In this document: one piece after another, positions 24,914-32,273 of the stretch
How positions within the stretch are numbered: the stretch's first letter is position 1
Layout of the letters: each line of letters opens with the position of its first letter
NCBI RefSeq assembly: GCF_019431355.1
Contig: NZ_CP080269.1
Location: 4,459,001 to 4,523,000, forward strand
Source: Paenibacillus sp. R14(2021)
Lineage (GTDB): Bacteria > Bacillota > Bacilli > Paenibacillales > Paenibacillaceae
Length of the DNA stretch: 64,000 bases
Direction of reading: 5' to 3'
The notes under the pieces: model-generated
The model's input: only the letters and a program-made list of their open reading frames with translations
Database searches by the model: none
What the model was told of the DNA's origin: nothing
Translations under genes and position numbers: made by a program

Positions 24914-24972
24914 ATACAAATGACAAAATAATGATATTGTTCTTTGTATCGGACAATAATTGATGCTATGAT
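24914..24972 (+). promoter_or_regulatory. Promoter and palindromic operator of the tetR gene
   Basis: A 36-bp inverted repeat (24914-24949) has outer arms ATACAAA / TTTGTAT and inner arms ACAA / TTGT. Its right arm supplies the -35 TTGTAT (24944-24949), which is 17 bp before TATGAT (24967-24972). The left half contains ATGACAAAATAA, also present before the SDR gene at 25702. Confidence 0.7.
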
Positions 24973-25003
24973 GAAGCAAAGATTATGAAGGGGCCGATTC
25001 ACG

Positions 25004-25594
25004 ATGACAACGAACGAGCTGCCATTAACGAAAAACGCGATCTTGGATGCGGCGGAAACCGTACTTCGTCGTTACGGTCCGGATAAGACGTCGGTCGTCG
25101 ATATTGCCAAGGCACTGCAAGTCAGCCACGGCACGCTGTACCGGCATTTCGCGAGCAAAACCGCGTTGCGCGAAGCTGTTACGGAGCGATGGCTGCAATC
25201 CAGCATTTCGATTCCGCTGGCGAAGATCGCCGAACAAACGGAAGGCAGTGCTGCCGCTCAGCTGCGTTTGTGGATAGAAACGCTCATACGCGCCAAATGG
25301 AAATTCGCACTAGAGGATGCGGAGATGTTCGGTATGTACGCGGCGGTCACGGTTTCCGCCGTGGAGATCATCGCCGTTCATGTGGAACAGTTGATAGCCC
25401 AGCTTGCGTTCATTATTGAACGGGGCATGGCCTCGGGCGAGTTTAAGCCTGGACAGCCGCTCGCACTAGCCAAAGCGGTATTCGTCGCCACGTCACGGTT
25501 TCACCACCCGTCGCATGCTTATGAATGGACGGGAGAAGCCGTGGAGGCTGAATTCGAGTCGGTCTGGCAGCTGCTGCTTCTCGGACTTGTGTAA
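25004..25594 (+). CDS. TetR-family transcriptional regulator
   Basis: A 196-residue repressor. The N-terminal helix-turn-helix is typical: NAILDAAETVLRRYG, TSVVDIAKALQVSHGTLYRHFASKTALREAV (residues about 10-60). The C-terminal helical part (about 70-196) would bind a ligand and dimerise. ATG 25004 follows AAGGGG. The gene is preceded by a palindrome over its own -35 and followed by an SDR gene with a related palindrome over its -35, so autorepression and control of the SDR gene are likely. Confidence 0.92.
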   Translation: MTTNELPLTKNAILDAAETVLRRYGPDKTSVVDIAKALQVSHGTLYRHFASKTALREAVTERWLQSSISIPLAKIAEQTEGSAAAQLRLWIETLIRAKWKFALEDAEMFGMYAAVTVSAVEIIAVHVEQLIAQLAFIIERGMASGEFKPGQPLALAKAVFVATSRFHHPSHAYEWTGEAVEAEFESVWQLLLLGLV

Positions 25595-25614
25595 AGCGGC
25601 ACTTGAATAAGAGA

Positions 25615-25657
25615 GACACTTCTAACACAATTTAATGTGGTTAGAAGTGTCTTTTTT
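25615..25657 (+). terminator. Strong intrinsic terminator
   Basis: GACACTTCTAAC / GTTAGAAGTGTC perfect 12-bp stem and a TTTTTT tail. It separates tetR from the SDR gene, which therefore needs its own promoter. Confidence 0.9.
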
Positions 25658-25700
25658 GTATGGGAACAGGCTGGAAAGCAGCGAACTTAATTATCAATTG

Positions 25701-25754
25701 AATGACAAAATAACAAATATGTTATTTGACATTTGTTTTGTGTCGTCATATACT
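25701..25754 (+). promoter_or_regulatory. SigA promoter and TetR operator of the SDR gene
   Basis: A consensus -35 TTGACA (25726-25731) is followed at 17 bp by TATACT (25749-25754). An imperfect palindrome (AATGACAAAATAAC / GTTATTTGACATT, 25701-25733) covers the -35 and shares ATGACAAAATAA with the tetR operator. Confidence 0.75.
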
Positions 25755-25813
25755 CATACCATCACATCGTCCTTATTTGAATGAACCTATAATCCGAAAA
25801 GGCGGGATAACGC

Positions 25814-26557
25814 ATGGGTAATAACTTCACAGGCAAAGTCGCATTGGTCACAGGGGCTTCAAGAGGTATGGGCAGGAAAATCGCCGAGCAGCTGGCTGAA
25901 GCCGGAGCGAAGGTCGTCGTCAATTATGCAAGCAGCCCGGATAAAGCGGAGGAAGTCGTCTCCGGCATCAAACAGCGGGGCGGAGAAGCGGTTGCCATTC
26001 AAGCTGATGTCAGCAAGCTGGCTGAGATCGAGTACTTGTTCCGTCAGACGCTGGACGCATACGGCGGGCTCGATATCCTCGTTAACAACGCAGGCATCAT
26101 GATTACGAAGCCGATTGTGAATATGACCGAAGACGATTTCGACAGACAATTCAATATCAACGTCAAAGGCACGTACTTTGCGATTCAGCAGGCCGCTCTG
26201 CACATGAATCCAAACGGGCGCATCATTAATTTCTCCACCTCGGTGGTAGGCGCGATGTTTCCGACGTACAGCGTATATGCCGGTACCAAGGGCGCTGTCG
26301 AACAATTCTCCCGCCAGCTGGCGAAAGAGTTCGGGCCGAAGGGCATTACGATCAATACAATCGCCCCTGGCCCGATCAACACGGAGCTCTTCACGATAGG
26401 CAAGTCGGAGGAGCAGCTGAAAGCGATGAGCGGCATGAATGCGTTCGGACGCCTCGGGGAGCCGGACGATATCTCAAGAATCGTACTGTTCCTCGCAAGC
26501 GAAGATTCGCAATGGGTAACGGGGCAGACGCTTCGCGCGAATGGCGGGTTTGTTTAA
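25814..26557 (+). CDS. Short-chain dehydrogenase/reductase
   Basis: A 247-residue classical SDR using NAD(P)H. Seen: cofactor loop TGASRGMGRKIA (residues about 13-24), NNAGIMIT near 90, the active-site Ser in INFSTSVV, and Y-x3-K as YAGTKGAVE near 155-159. The arginine-free NYASSPDKAEEV after strand 2 leaves NADP versus NAD preference open. The substrate is unknown; the TetR control suggests a detoxification role for a carbonyl compound. The RBS is AAGGCGGGA. Confidence 0.92.
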   Translation: MGNNFTGKVALVTGASRGMGRKIAEQLAEAGAKVVVNYASSPDKAEEVVSGIKQRGGEAVAIQADVSKLAEIEYLFRQTLDAYGGLDILVNNAGIMITKPIVNMTEDDFDRQFNINVKGTYFAIQQAALHMNPNGRIINFSTSVVGAMFPTYSVYAGTKGAVEQFSRQLAKEFGPKGITINTIAPGPINTELFTIGKSEEQLKAMSGMNAFGRLGEPDDISRIVLFLASEDSQWVTGQTLRANGGFV

Positions 26558-26612
26558 GGGGCATAGTAACGTTGATGATTTCAACGTGCCGCTCGATAAA
26601 ATATAGAAAATC

Positions 26613-26640
26613 GGCGCCCGGCGAAAGCCAGGCGCTTATT
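26613..26640 (+). terminator. Intrinsic terminator
   Basis: GCGCCCGGC / GCCAGGCGC stem with GAAA loop and a T-rich tail after the SDR gene. Confidence 0.7.
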
Positions 26641-26703
26641 TTGTTTGGGAGCTAAGGAGACGACGGCTGCATCGTAACAACTATGGAACAGGTGGCGGAT
26701 AGG

Positions 26704-27708
26704 ATGCCTGCAGATATAAGACAGGTCGCGGAGCTGGCAGGTGTATCGATTGCAACGGTATCCCATGTCATTAATAACACCCGGTACGTGACGGATGGTA
26801 CGAAGAAGAAGGTTCAAGAAGCGATGGAGGCCCTTCAGTACAAACCGAATTCGGTAGCCCGGAGCTTGCGCAGCCACAAGTCCAATACGATCGGATTGAT
26901 TTTCCCGGTACTGCCGTCGGATACGTCGAATTTCTTCTTCGCCAACGTTGCGCACGGGGTTCAGACCAAGATGAAGCAGCACGGCTATCAGCTGCTGCTC
27001 AGCACCAATTCCACGGAATCGGTGGAGGATGAGAAGGAGCAGATCGAGCTTTTCAACAGCAAGCTGATCGATGGGCTTATTCTTGCGCCGGCATCGGAGG
27101 AGCTCAGTCATTTGAAGGAAATTGTCTCCAATGAATATCCGGTGGTGTTCATCGACCGCCGGGCGAGAGGCTATGAAGCGGATTGCATTCTCTCCGACAA
27201 TTACATGGGCTCCTATGAAGCGGTAAAGCTTCTGATCGAAAAGGGGCATCGGAAAATCGGCTTGATAACGGGCAATCGAGGCGTTTCGACAAACAATGAC
27301 AGAGTGCGGGCTTACAAGCAAGCACTGGTGGATTACGGTATTTCGTATATGCCGGGGAGAATAATCGAAGGAAGATCCAGCTTCGAGGACGGTTATGCCT
27401 GCGGGCTGCGGATGCTGGAACAGCCGGACATAACGGCATTGTTCGTAACGAACAATATTTTGACCATGGGCGTAATGGGAGCGCTGCAGGAGCGGGGAAT
27501 TCGGATTCCGGAGCAGATGGCCGTCATTGGGTTCGACGATTATGACTGGACGCGGATAACGACACCGCCGCTGACTGTTATTCGGCAGCCCTCCTACGAG
27601 CTTGGGGAGAAGGCGGCGGAGATTATGCTGGAGCGTATTGCGAAGGTCGATAAGCCTCCGCAGGAATACAGCCTGCCGACGGAATTGATCGTAAGGGATT
27701 CGTGCTGA
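26704..27708 (+). CDS. LacI-family transcriptional regulator
   Basis: A 334-residue sugar-type regulator. The helix-turn-helix and hinge are PADIRQVAELAGVSIATVSHVINN and YKPNSVARSLRSHKSNTIGLIFP (residues 2-65). The rest is the periplasmic-binding-like ligand domain (DGLILAPASEEL, VFIDRR, GHRKIGLITGN, AVIGFDDYDWTRITTPPLTVIRQP). ATG 26704 is chosen because LacI proteins usually start right before this HTH and AGGTGG lies nine bases upstream; ATG 26683 has no ribosome site. No sugar genes adjoin it, so its target is not visible. Confidence 0.92.
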   Translation: MPADIRQVAELAGVSIATVSHVINNTRYVTDGTKKKVQEAMEALQYKPNSVARSLRSHKSNTIGLIFPVLPSDTSNFFFANVAHGVQTKMKQHGYQLLLSTNSTESVEDEKEQIELFNSKLIDGLILAPASEELSHLKEIVSNEYPVVFIDRRARGYEADCILSDNYMGSYEAVKLLIEKGHRKIGLITGNRGVSTNNDRVRAYKQALVDYGISYMPGRIIEGRSSFEDGYACGLRMLEQPDITALFVTNNILTMGVMGALQERGIRIPEQMAVIGFDDYDWTRITTPPLTVIRQPSYELGEKAAEIMLERIAKVDKPPQEYSLPTELIVRDSC

Positions 27709-27934
27709 GCGGGACTGCGAAGCCGGATGCCGCTAGAGCCGGGAGCTGATTGCGTTTGGGGCATTTAGGAAGACGGAGGAGCTGTTCAAGTGGTCGCGTT
27801 CATGTGACAACTGTCAGCTTCTTTTTCTTTTTAAGGGATCGCCTTATAAGAGGAAGGCCGCTGTCATATGTTTTCATTCGAAATCGGGCTATACTAGCTG
27901 AATACCAAATACTTCTAAACGAGGAGGGACGTCC

Positions 27935-28480
27935 ATGAATCCTATCGCCCAAACAGTTCCGTACGGCTACGAGCCGCCCGCCGACAAACGCAAAGGAACG
28001 CTCATCGTCTACGATACCTTTCAGCGTTTGGCGGATGATGCGCTTTCGTTTGCGGCAGAGACGGCCGTCTTGCATGCTTTTGCCAAACTCGTGCTGTATC
28101 CGCTGCATGAGGAGACGGTGAGGCGGATGACGAAGGAGCCCGTTCTGCCTTATCATAAGCGGCTGAACCGCCTGCAGGCATGGAAACGCGAATATGAAGA
28201 AAATCACGGACGCGGGACATTAGCCGTTGTCGTCGAGGGCTTGGAGGGGAAACGAAAAAAGTATACTCCGATGGAGGCGGCGCTGCGTCATTTGGCGGAG
28301 GCTTATCCGTCGCCGTACTTCCTGCTTCTCACGCCGGACATGGCGAACCTGTTCGCTTCGTTCAACTCGTTCGAGGAATGGATCGTGAAGCTCCGTCTTC
28401 TGCTCTCATCGGAGCCGGAGACGCTGCACCCGCGGCTTGCGAAATTCAGGCATCGCTGGGACGTGGCGAAGCGGACGTAG
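27935..28480 (+). CDS. Hypothetical protein
   Basis: 181 residues, not recognised. It is soluble, without signal or membrane segment, with a basic middle (YHKRLNRLQAWKREYEENHGRG) and a hydrophobic stretch YPSPYFLLLTPDMANLFASF. GAGGAGGGACGTCC before the ATG is a strong ribosome site and a TATACT -10 lies about 50 bases upstream, so the gene is likely real. No operon partners; codon use resembles neighbours. Confidence 0.7.
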   Translation: MNPIAQTVPYGYEPPADKRKGTLIVYDTFQRLADDALSFAAETAVLHAFAKLVLYPLHEETVRRMTKEPVLPYHKRLNRLQAWKREYEENHGRGTLAVVVEGLEGKRKKYTPMEAALRHLAEAYPSPYFLLLTPDMANLFASFNSFEEWIVKLRLLLSSEPETLHPRLAKFRHRWDVAKRT

Positions 28481-28606
28481 CAGTCCGTCTATAAGAGCAA
28501 GATGCACATGATCAACGTTAATTCTCAAAAAAAACCATAAATGCCTTTAAACTTCCGGTCGGAATGACGATGTAAATCATATCCAACTTTGAAAGGGAGT
28601 TACGGC

Positions 28607-29488
28607 GTGAACCGAGTTTCAAGCGCATCTGCACCTCAAAATCAGAATCATAATCAAAATCATGTGTCACATTCGATGAAGAACTTTAAAGTCGACTACG
28701 AGAAGCGGATTAAAAACCTGATGGAGCAATCGGCGAAGCTGAAGGAACAGCTTCAGAGAACCGCCCTAAATAAAGAGCTCGACAAGGATACACGTAACGC
28801 GCGGGTAAGTGCATTACAGGATCAAATGCAGCAGATCGAATCCTCGATTATCGAGCTTCGCTCGGAGCAGATGAGGGAAGCGCAGGAGAAAGAGAAGGAG
28901 AAAGAAAAAGAGGACAAGAGCCACGGTTCAAAAGACGATACGAAGCTCGATATTGCTGTGAAAGTCAGCATTGCGTTCGATCAAGCGAAGACGCTGACGA
29001 AGGCGAAGGAACGGTTCGAGCAGGAATCCAAGTCGATTGAAGGCGAGGTGCGTACCGATCGCTTAATGATGGAAATCGGCAGCAGCTCCGGCGAGAATAA
29101 GAGCCTTGCAGATATGATTGCAGAGAAGAAGAGCCGCGCTGAGATGAAGGCTAATATGGAGTCCACTGTAATTAGGAGCAAGATGGAGGCAATCGGCGAA
29201 TTGCGCAGGAAAGCCGAAGATCTGGATCAAAGATTCGGCAATAAGCTGGAGGAGATCAAGGATACCATCGATGAAGCCAATGATCCGAAGGAATCCGAGG
29301 ATGATTCCAAAGATACCAAAGGTACTAAGGATACGAAGGATACCAAGGACATCCAGGATGCTAAGGACACGAAAACCGACGAGACGCCCACGGGAAACCA
29401 GGAGGGCGATTCGCAGCAGCAAGCTGCGCCGGCTTCGAACGGAAACAGTGTTCAAACCGCGGCAAGAGGGATTGATATTCGAATTTAA
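28607..29488 (+). CDS. FlxA-like coiled-coil protein with KDT repeat tail
   Basis: 293 residues, GTG start at 28607 set by AAAGGGAG eight bases upstream. Residues about 20-90 resemble the FlxA-like family: VDYEKRIKNLMEQSAKLKEQL, then KDTRNARVSALQDQMQQIESSI. FlxA-like proteins are flagellar-regulon coiled-coil proteins of unknown role. A long charged coiled coil follows (KEKEKEKED). The tail around 235-256 is built of near-perfect KDT tripeptides. It has no membrane segment and the C-terminus is Gln/Ala-rich. Whether it is exported is unclear. Confidence 0.75.
   Translation: MNRVSSASAPQNQNHNQNHVSHSMKNFKVDYEKRIKNLMEQSAKLKEQLQRTALNKELDKDTRNARVSALQDQMQQIESSIIELRSEQMREAQEKEKEKEKEDKSHGSKDDTKLDIAVKVSIAFDQAKTLTKAKERFEQESKSIEGEVRTDRLMMEIGSSSGENKSLADMIAEKKSRAEMKANMESTVIRSKMEAIGELRRKAEDLDQRFGNKLEEIKDTIDEANDPKESEDDSKDTKGTKDTKDTKDIQDAKDTKTDETPTGNQEGDSQQQAAPASNGNSVQTAARGIDIRI
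29309..29374 (+). repeat. Degenerate 9-nt repeat coding for KDT tripeptides
   Basis: About seven copies of AARGAYACN-type units in frame within the FlxA-like gene, some drifted to KGT, KDI, QDA. Such runs expand or shrink by slippage. Confidence 0.8.
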
Positions 29489-29496
29489 ACATGCGT

Positions 29497-29526
29497 AAGC
29501 CCCGAGCAGCCATTGCATCGGGGCTT
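29497..29526 (+). terminator. Intrinsic terminator
   Basis: AAGCCCCGA / TCGGGGCTT stem followed by TGT; after the FlxA-like gene. Confidence 0.7.
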
Positions 29527-29549
29527 TGTCATGCATTTGGAATGGAAGA

Positions 29550-29798
29550 TTAGGCGGCTTTGCGGGAAGGGGTTTGAGGTACGGGTACGGCGTTCCGTTG
29601 GGCGATGTCGCGAAGCTCGTGCAGCAGCTCGTCCAGCTCTTGCCGGAGCTCGTTCAGCTCGCGGTTGCAGCGGGCTTGCAGTTTGTTCAGCTCTGCGGGG
29701 GAAAGTTGATCTTGTCTGACTTGGTAAATCAGTTTGTTTGTCATTGTCTCGCTGTCGCAAATGCGATTGGCGTACACGATGGCTGGGCTAGAGGACAT
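29550..29798 (-). CDS. Small coiled-coil hypothetical protein
   Basis: 82 residues. AAGGAG lies ten bases before ATG 29798, and an extended -10 (TGCTATACT, 29831-29839) lies just upstream. The middle is a strong amphipathic helix with Leu heptads (LNELRQELDELLHELRD). It resembles Spo0E-type phosphatases in size but lacks their SQELD signature, so I do not assign that function. Confidence 0.65.
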   Translation of the reverse strand: MSSSPAIVYANRICDSETMTNKLIYQVRQDQLSPAELNKLQARCNRELNELRQELDELLHELRDIAQRNAVPVPQTPSRKAA

Positions 29799-29995
29799 GG
29801 AAGTAAGCTCCTTTTAATGTGTTTGAACTCAGTATAGCAATGGATTATTAACGACGATTGCGGGAAGTGTGAAGGGAATGTTAGAAGTTGTAATTCGGGC
29901 ATTCGTCCTGCAACTTGGCGTTCCCGTTCTACGTCATGTAAGGAAAAGATAGAAATTTGCTTCTTAGGGGTAATAACAAGACGAGGTGATGACGA

Positions 29996-31162
29996 ATGAG
30001 AAGAAAATGGCTTGTGCTGCTGCTGGCTGCGATGCTGCCGGCTGCGTCGTTTACGGGATTCGCGAGCGGCGCGGAAACTGCGTCTGCGAGCGCGCCGAAG
30101 TCGACCGCGGTATGCCGCACGGATAACCATGGACTGACATTGAATGCGATGAAGGACACGTCCGACCCCAATCTGCAGTCCATTCAATTTCTAAGCGCCA
30201 AGGTCGGACGCGCGGCAGGCAACGGCTTCATGATCGGCACGTCCGATGCGGGCTGCCATTGGCAGGCGATTTATAACACGGGCAAGCTGAATTTTACGCA
30301 GCTGGCATTTCTGACGAACTCGGTCGGCTACGTACTGGCGCAGGTCGCCTACGGCAAGCCGAATACGCTGCTCAAGACGATGGACGGCGGCAAAAGCTAT
30401 ACATGGATTCCCACGGGCCAGCATCCGTTTGACCGGATTCAATTCCTGAATGCGAGTACGGGCTACGGGTTCACGCGGGCTTTCACGTATAAGACGGCAG
30501 ACGGCGGGAAAACGTGGACCAAGCTGAACACGCTGCCTAATACCCGTTACGTCCATTTCATGACGGAGCAGAAGGGCTGGGCGGTAATCGTGCTTGCGAC
30601 CGGCGGGTACGAAATCAAGCGGACGCTTGACGGCGGCATCCATTGGACGGATTCGCTGAACGTGAAGGCGGCGACAAATCTGGGTGGAGCGATCTACGGC
30701 TCAGACAGCGCCGATGTCTGGGTGCTGCTGTACGGGGGTTCCGGGATGTCGCAGACGTCGTATTCGCTCTTCCATACGAAGGACGGCGGCGCGCATTGGA
30801 AGCAGGTGATCTCGCATCCGACGGCTGGCGGCGGTCCTGCGCCGGGACCGGCTGCTCCGGCAGGCAAGCTGGCTGGACCAGCGGGCAGGCCGACGGATAT
30901 GGCGGTCATCGGGCATGAAGCGGCCTTCCTCGTCGCGGGCAGCGGCGCGATCGACGCGCTTCAATTCGGCCGTTCGCTGGATGACGGCAGCACGTGGGAG
31001 AATCTCCCCGGCGCGGCGCCTGGCTATGACGGGAAGCTATCCTTCGTCTCGCGCACGGCAGGTTACTTGGCTGTGACGAGCTTCGAGAAGCCGGCGGTCT
31101 ATAAGACTGATAACGGCGGCAAGAATTGGACGAAGGTGTTCTCCCTGCCGGTCAAGTTGTAG
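29996..31162 (+). CDS. Secreted YCF48/BNR-like beta-propeller protein
   Basis: 388 residues. Residues 1-25 form a Sec signal ending in ASGA. The mature protein has five to six sorting/BNR-type blades marked by repeats such as TMDGGKSYTW, TADGGKTWTK, TLDGGIHWTD, TKDGGAHWKQ, SLDDGSTWEN and TDNGGKNWTK. A Pro/Gly/Ala-rich insert (residues about 278-300) interrupts blades four and five. Related proteins are photosystem II assembly factor YCF48 and extracellular propellers; the ligand here is unknown. The ribosome site is GAGGTGATG. Confidence 0.85.
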   Translation: MRRKWLVLLLAAMLPAASFTGFASGAETASASAPKSTAVCRTDNHGLTLNAMKDTSDPNLQSIQFLSAKVGRAAGNGFMIGTSDAGCHWQAIYNTGKLNFTQLAFLTNSVGYVLAQVAYGKPNTLLKTMDGGKSYTWIPTGQHPFDRIQFLNASTGYGFTRAFTYKTADGGKTWTKLNTLPNTRYVHFMTEQKGWAVIVLATGGYEIKRTLDGGIHWTDSLNVKAATNLGGAIYGSDSADVWVLLYGGSGMSQTSYSLFHTKDGGAHWKQVISHPTAGGGPAPGPAAPAGKLAGPAGRPTDMAVIGHEAAFLVAGSGAIDALQFGRSLDDGSTWENLPGAAPGYDGKLSFVSRTAGYLAVTSFEKPAVYKTDNGGKNWTKVFSLPVKL

Positions 31163-31203
31163 CTGACTGCAGCTGCGCGAAGGCCTAGGCGTCCCAGAAA
31201 GGC

Positions 31204-31249
31204 GAAAACCTCCAAAACCATGGCTTAGCCTGCGGTTTTGGAGGTTTTC
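31204..31249. terminator. Strong bidirectional terminator
   Basis: GAAAACCTCCAAAACC / GGTTTTGGAGGTTTTC perfect 16-bp stem between two converging genes. Confidence 0.85.
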
Positions 31250-31263
31250 TGTATCTTGCTACA

Positions 31264-31767
31264 TCATTTAGCTGCGCGCTCTTGCTTCCAGCCGGTATTG
31301 ATCCAGTCATACAATTCCGCAGACTTGGCGCGAAGGCTTAAGGAGCCGGCGTAGATTGCAATCTCTCCGCCAACGGAGAAACAGGATTTTTCGACGAATC
31401 CATTGGACAATGACTTGGAGAAGCAGTCATAGGCAGGTTCAATGACGATTTCTTTTCCCGTCTGCAATCGAATATGAAGCGTTCTCGGGTAGCCGTGCCT
31501 GCCGTATTCAGGCTGAAGGCCAAGAGGTACTGCGGCATTATACCAATTCCGGATCTTGGCAATTACGCTTCTCCCCTCTGGCGTCTGGAATGTGTACAGC
31601 GGGGAGGGTGCAGTGCTGTGCAGACCGCCTCTTATTTGCACGGATGCGACGGCATCGGTTCGAAGCGGCTGCTCCGGCTGTCCGGGGGCTGCGTAAGAAC
31701 GGCTTGTTGATAGGAGCACGGCCAAGAAAAGCAGGATAGCGAAAAGTTTGACGCCGCCAAGTCTCAT
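31264..31767 (-). CDS. Secreted hypothetical protein
   Basis: 167 residues with a signal peptide (residues 1-25, ending SRSYA before APGQPEQ). The mature part carries no recognised domain, though VASVQIRGG and the IRLQTGKEIVIEPAYD strand pattern suggest a small beta fold. ATG 31767 has AGGAGG ten bases upstream; the frame opens earlier at 31803 but that start lacks a site. Divergent from the VOC gene. Confidence 0.7.
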   Translation of the reverse strand: MRLGGVKLFAILLFLAVLLSTSRSYAAPGQPEQPLRTDAVASVQIRGGLHSTAPSPLYTFQTPEGRSVIAKIRNWYNAAVPLGLQPEYGRHGYPRTLHIRLQTGKEIVIEPAYDCFSKSLSNGFVEKSCFSVGGEIAIYAGSLSLRAKSAELYDWINTGWKQERAAK

Positions 31768-31836
31768 TTCGGGCATGCCTCCTGATTCGTTATTGCCATT
31801 CATTATTTACGGGCTGAACCGCTTTCATGCGGTTGG

Positions 31837-31845
31837 TGCTATAAT
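31837..31845 (+). promoter_or_regulatory. Extended -10 promoter of VOC gene
   Basis: TGCTATAAT gives a perfect -10 (31840-31845) with TG extension, 27 bases before the chosen start. Confidence 0.5.
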
Positions 31846-31872
31846 AGGGACAAAAAGGCGGTGAGCCCTGCA

Positions 31873-32253
31873 ATGATACGTCACGAAGGCATTCATCATG
31901 TCAGCTTGATCGTAACCGACCTAGGACGGGCCAAACGATTCTATGAAGAGGTTATCGGGCTGCAGCCGATCGTGCGGCCGGCGTTTGATTTTCCCGGGGC
32001 GTGGTACGCGATCGGCGGCAGCGGAGAGCAGCTGCATCTGATCGTGCACGCGGGAGAGATGGGGCGAAGCGGCGGCATTGATACACGCGACGGGCATTTT
32101 GCCATACGGGTCGCCGATTTCGACGAGACCATCGCTTGGCTCGACAGGTGCGGCATCGAGCACCGCAATAACCGGAACAGCATCACGGGCTTCGCCCAGA
32201 TTTTCCTGCTGGACCCCGACCATAACATCATTGAACTGAACGCCGCGCGGTAA
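31873..32253 (+). CDS. VOC superfamily (glyoxalase-like) protein
   Basis: A 126-residue single VOC domain. It begins GIHHVSLIVTDLGRAKRFYEEVIGL (first metal His) and ends LDPDHNIIELNAA (last metal Glu), with QLHLIVH between. These metal positions fit a dioxygenase, glyoxalase or resistance enzyme; the reaction cannot be told. ATG 31873 is preferred over GTG 31861, with GGTGAG just upstream. Confidence 0.88.
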   Translation: MIRHEGIHHVSLIVTDLGRAKRFYEEVIGLQPIVRPAFDFPGAWYAIGGSGEQLHLIVHAGEMGRSGGIDTRDGHFAIRVADFDETIAWLDRCGIEHRNNRNSITGFAQIFLLDPDHNIIELNAAR

Positions 32254-32263
32254 GCGCGGCGTT
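32239..32263. terminator. Hairpin overlapping VOC stop
   Basis: AACGCCGCGC / GCGCGGCGTT stem with the TAA in its loop, between converging genes. No U-tract. Confidence 0.5.
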
Positions 32264-32273
32264 CTTCGGCGTT

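Noticed and set aside
29550..29798. Small protein as a Spo0E-type phosphatase
   Set aside because: Size and helix fit, but the SQELD signature is missing.
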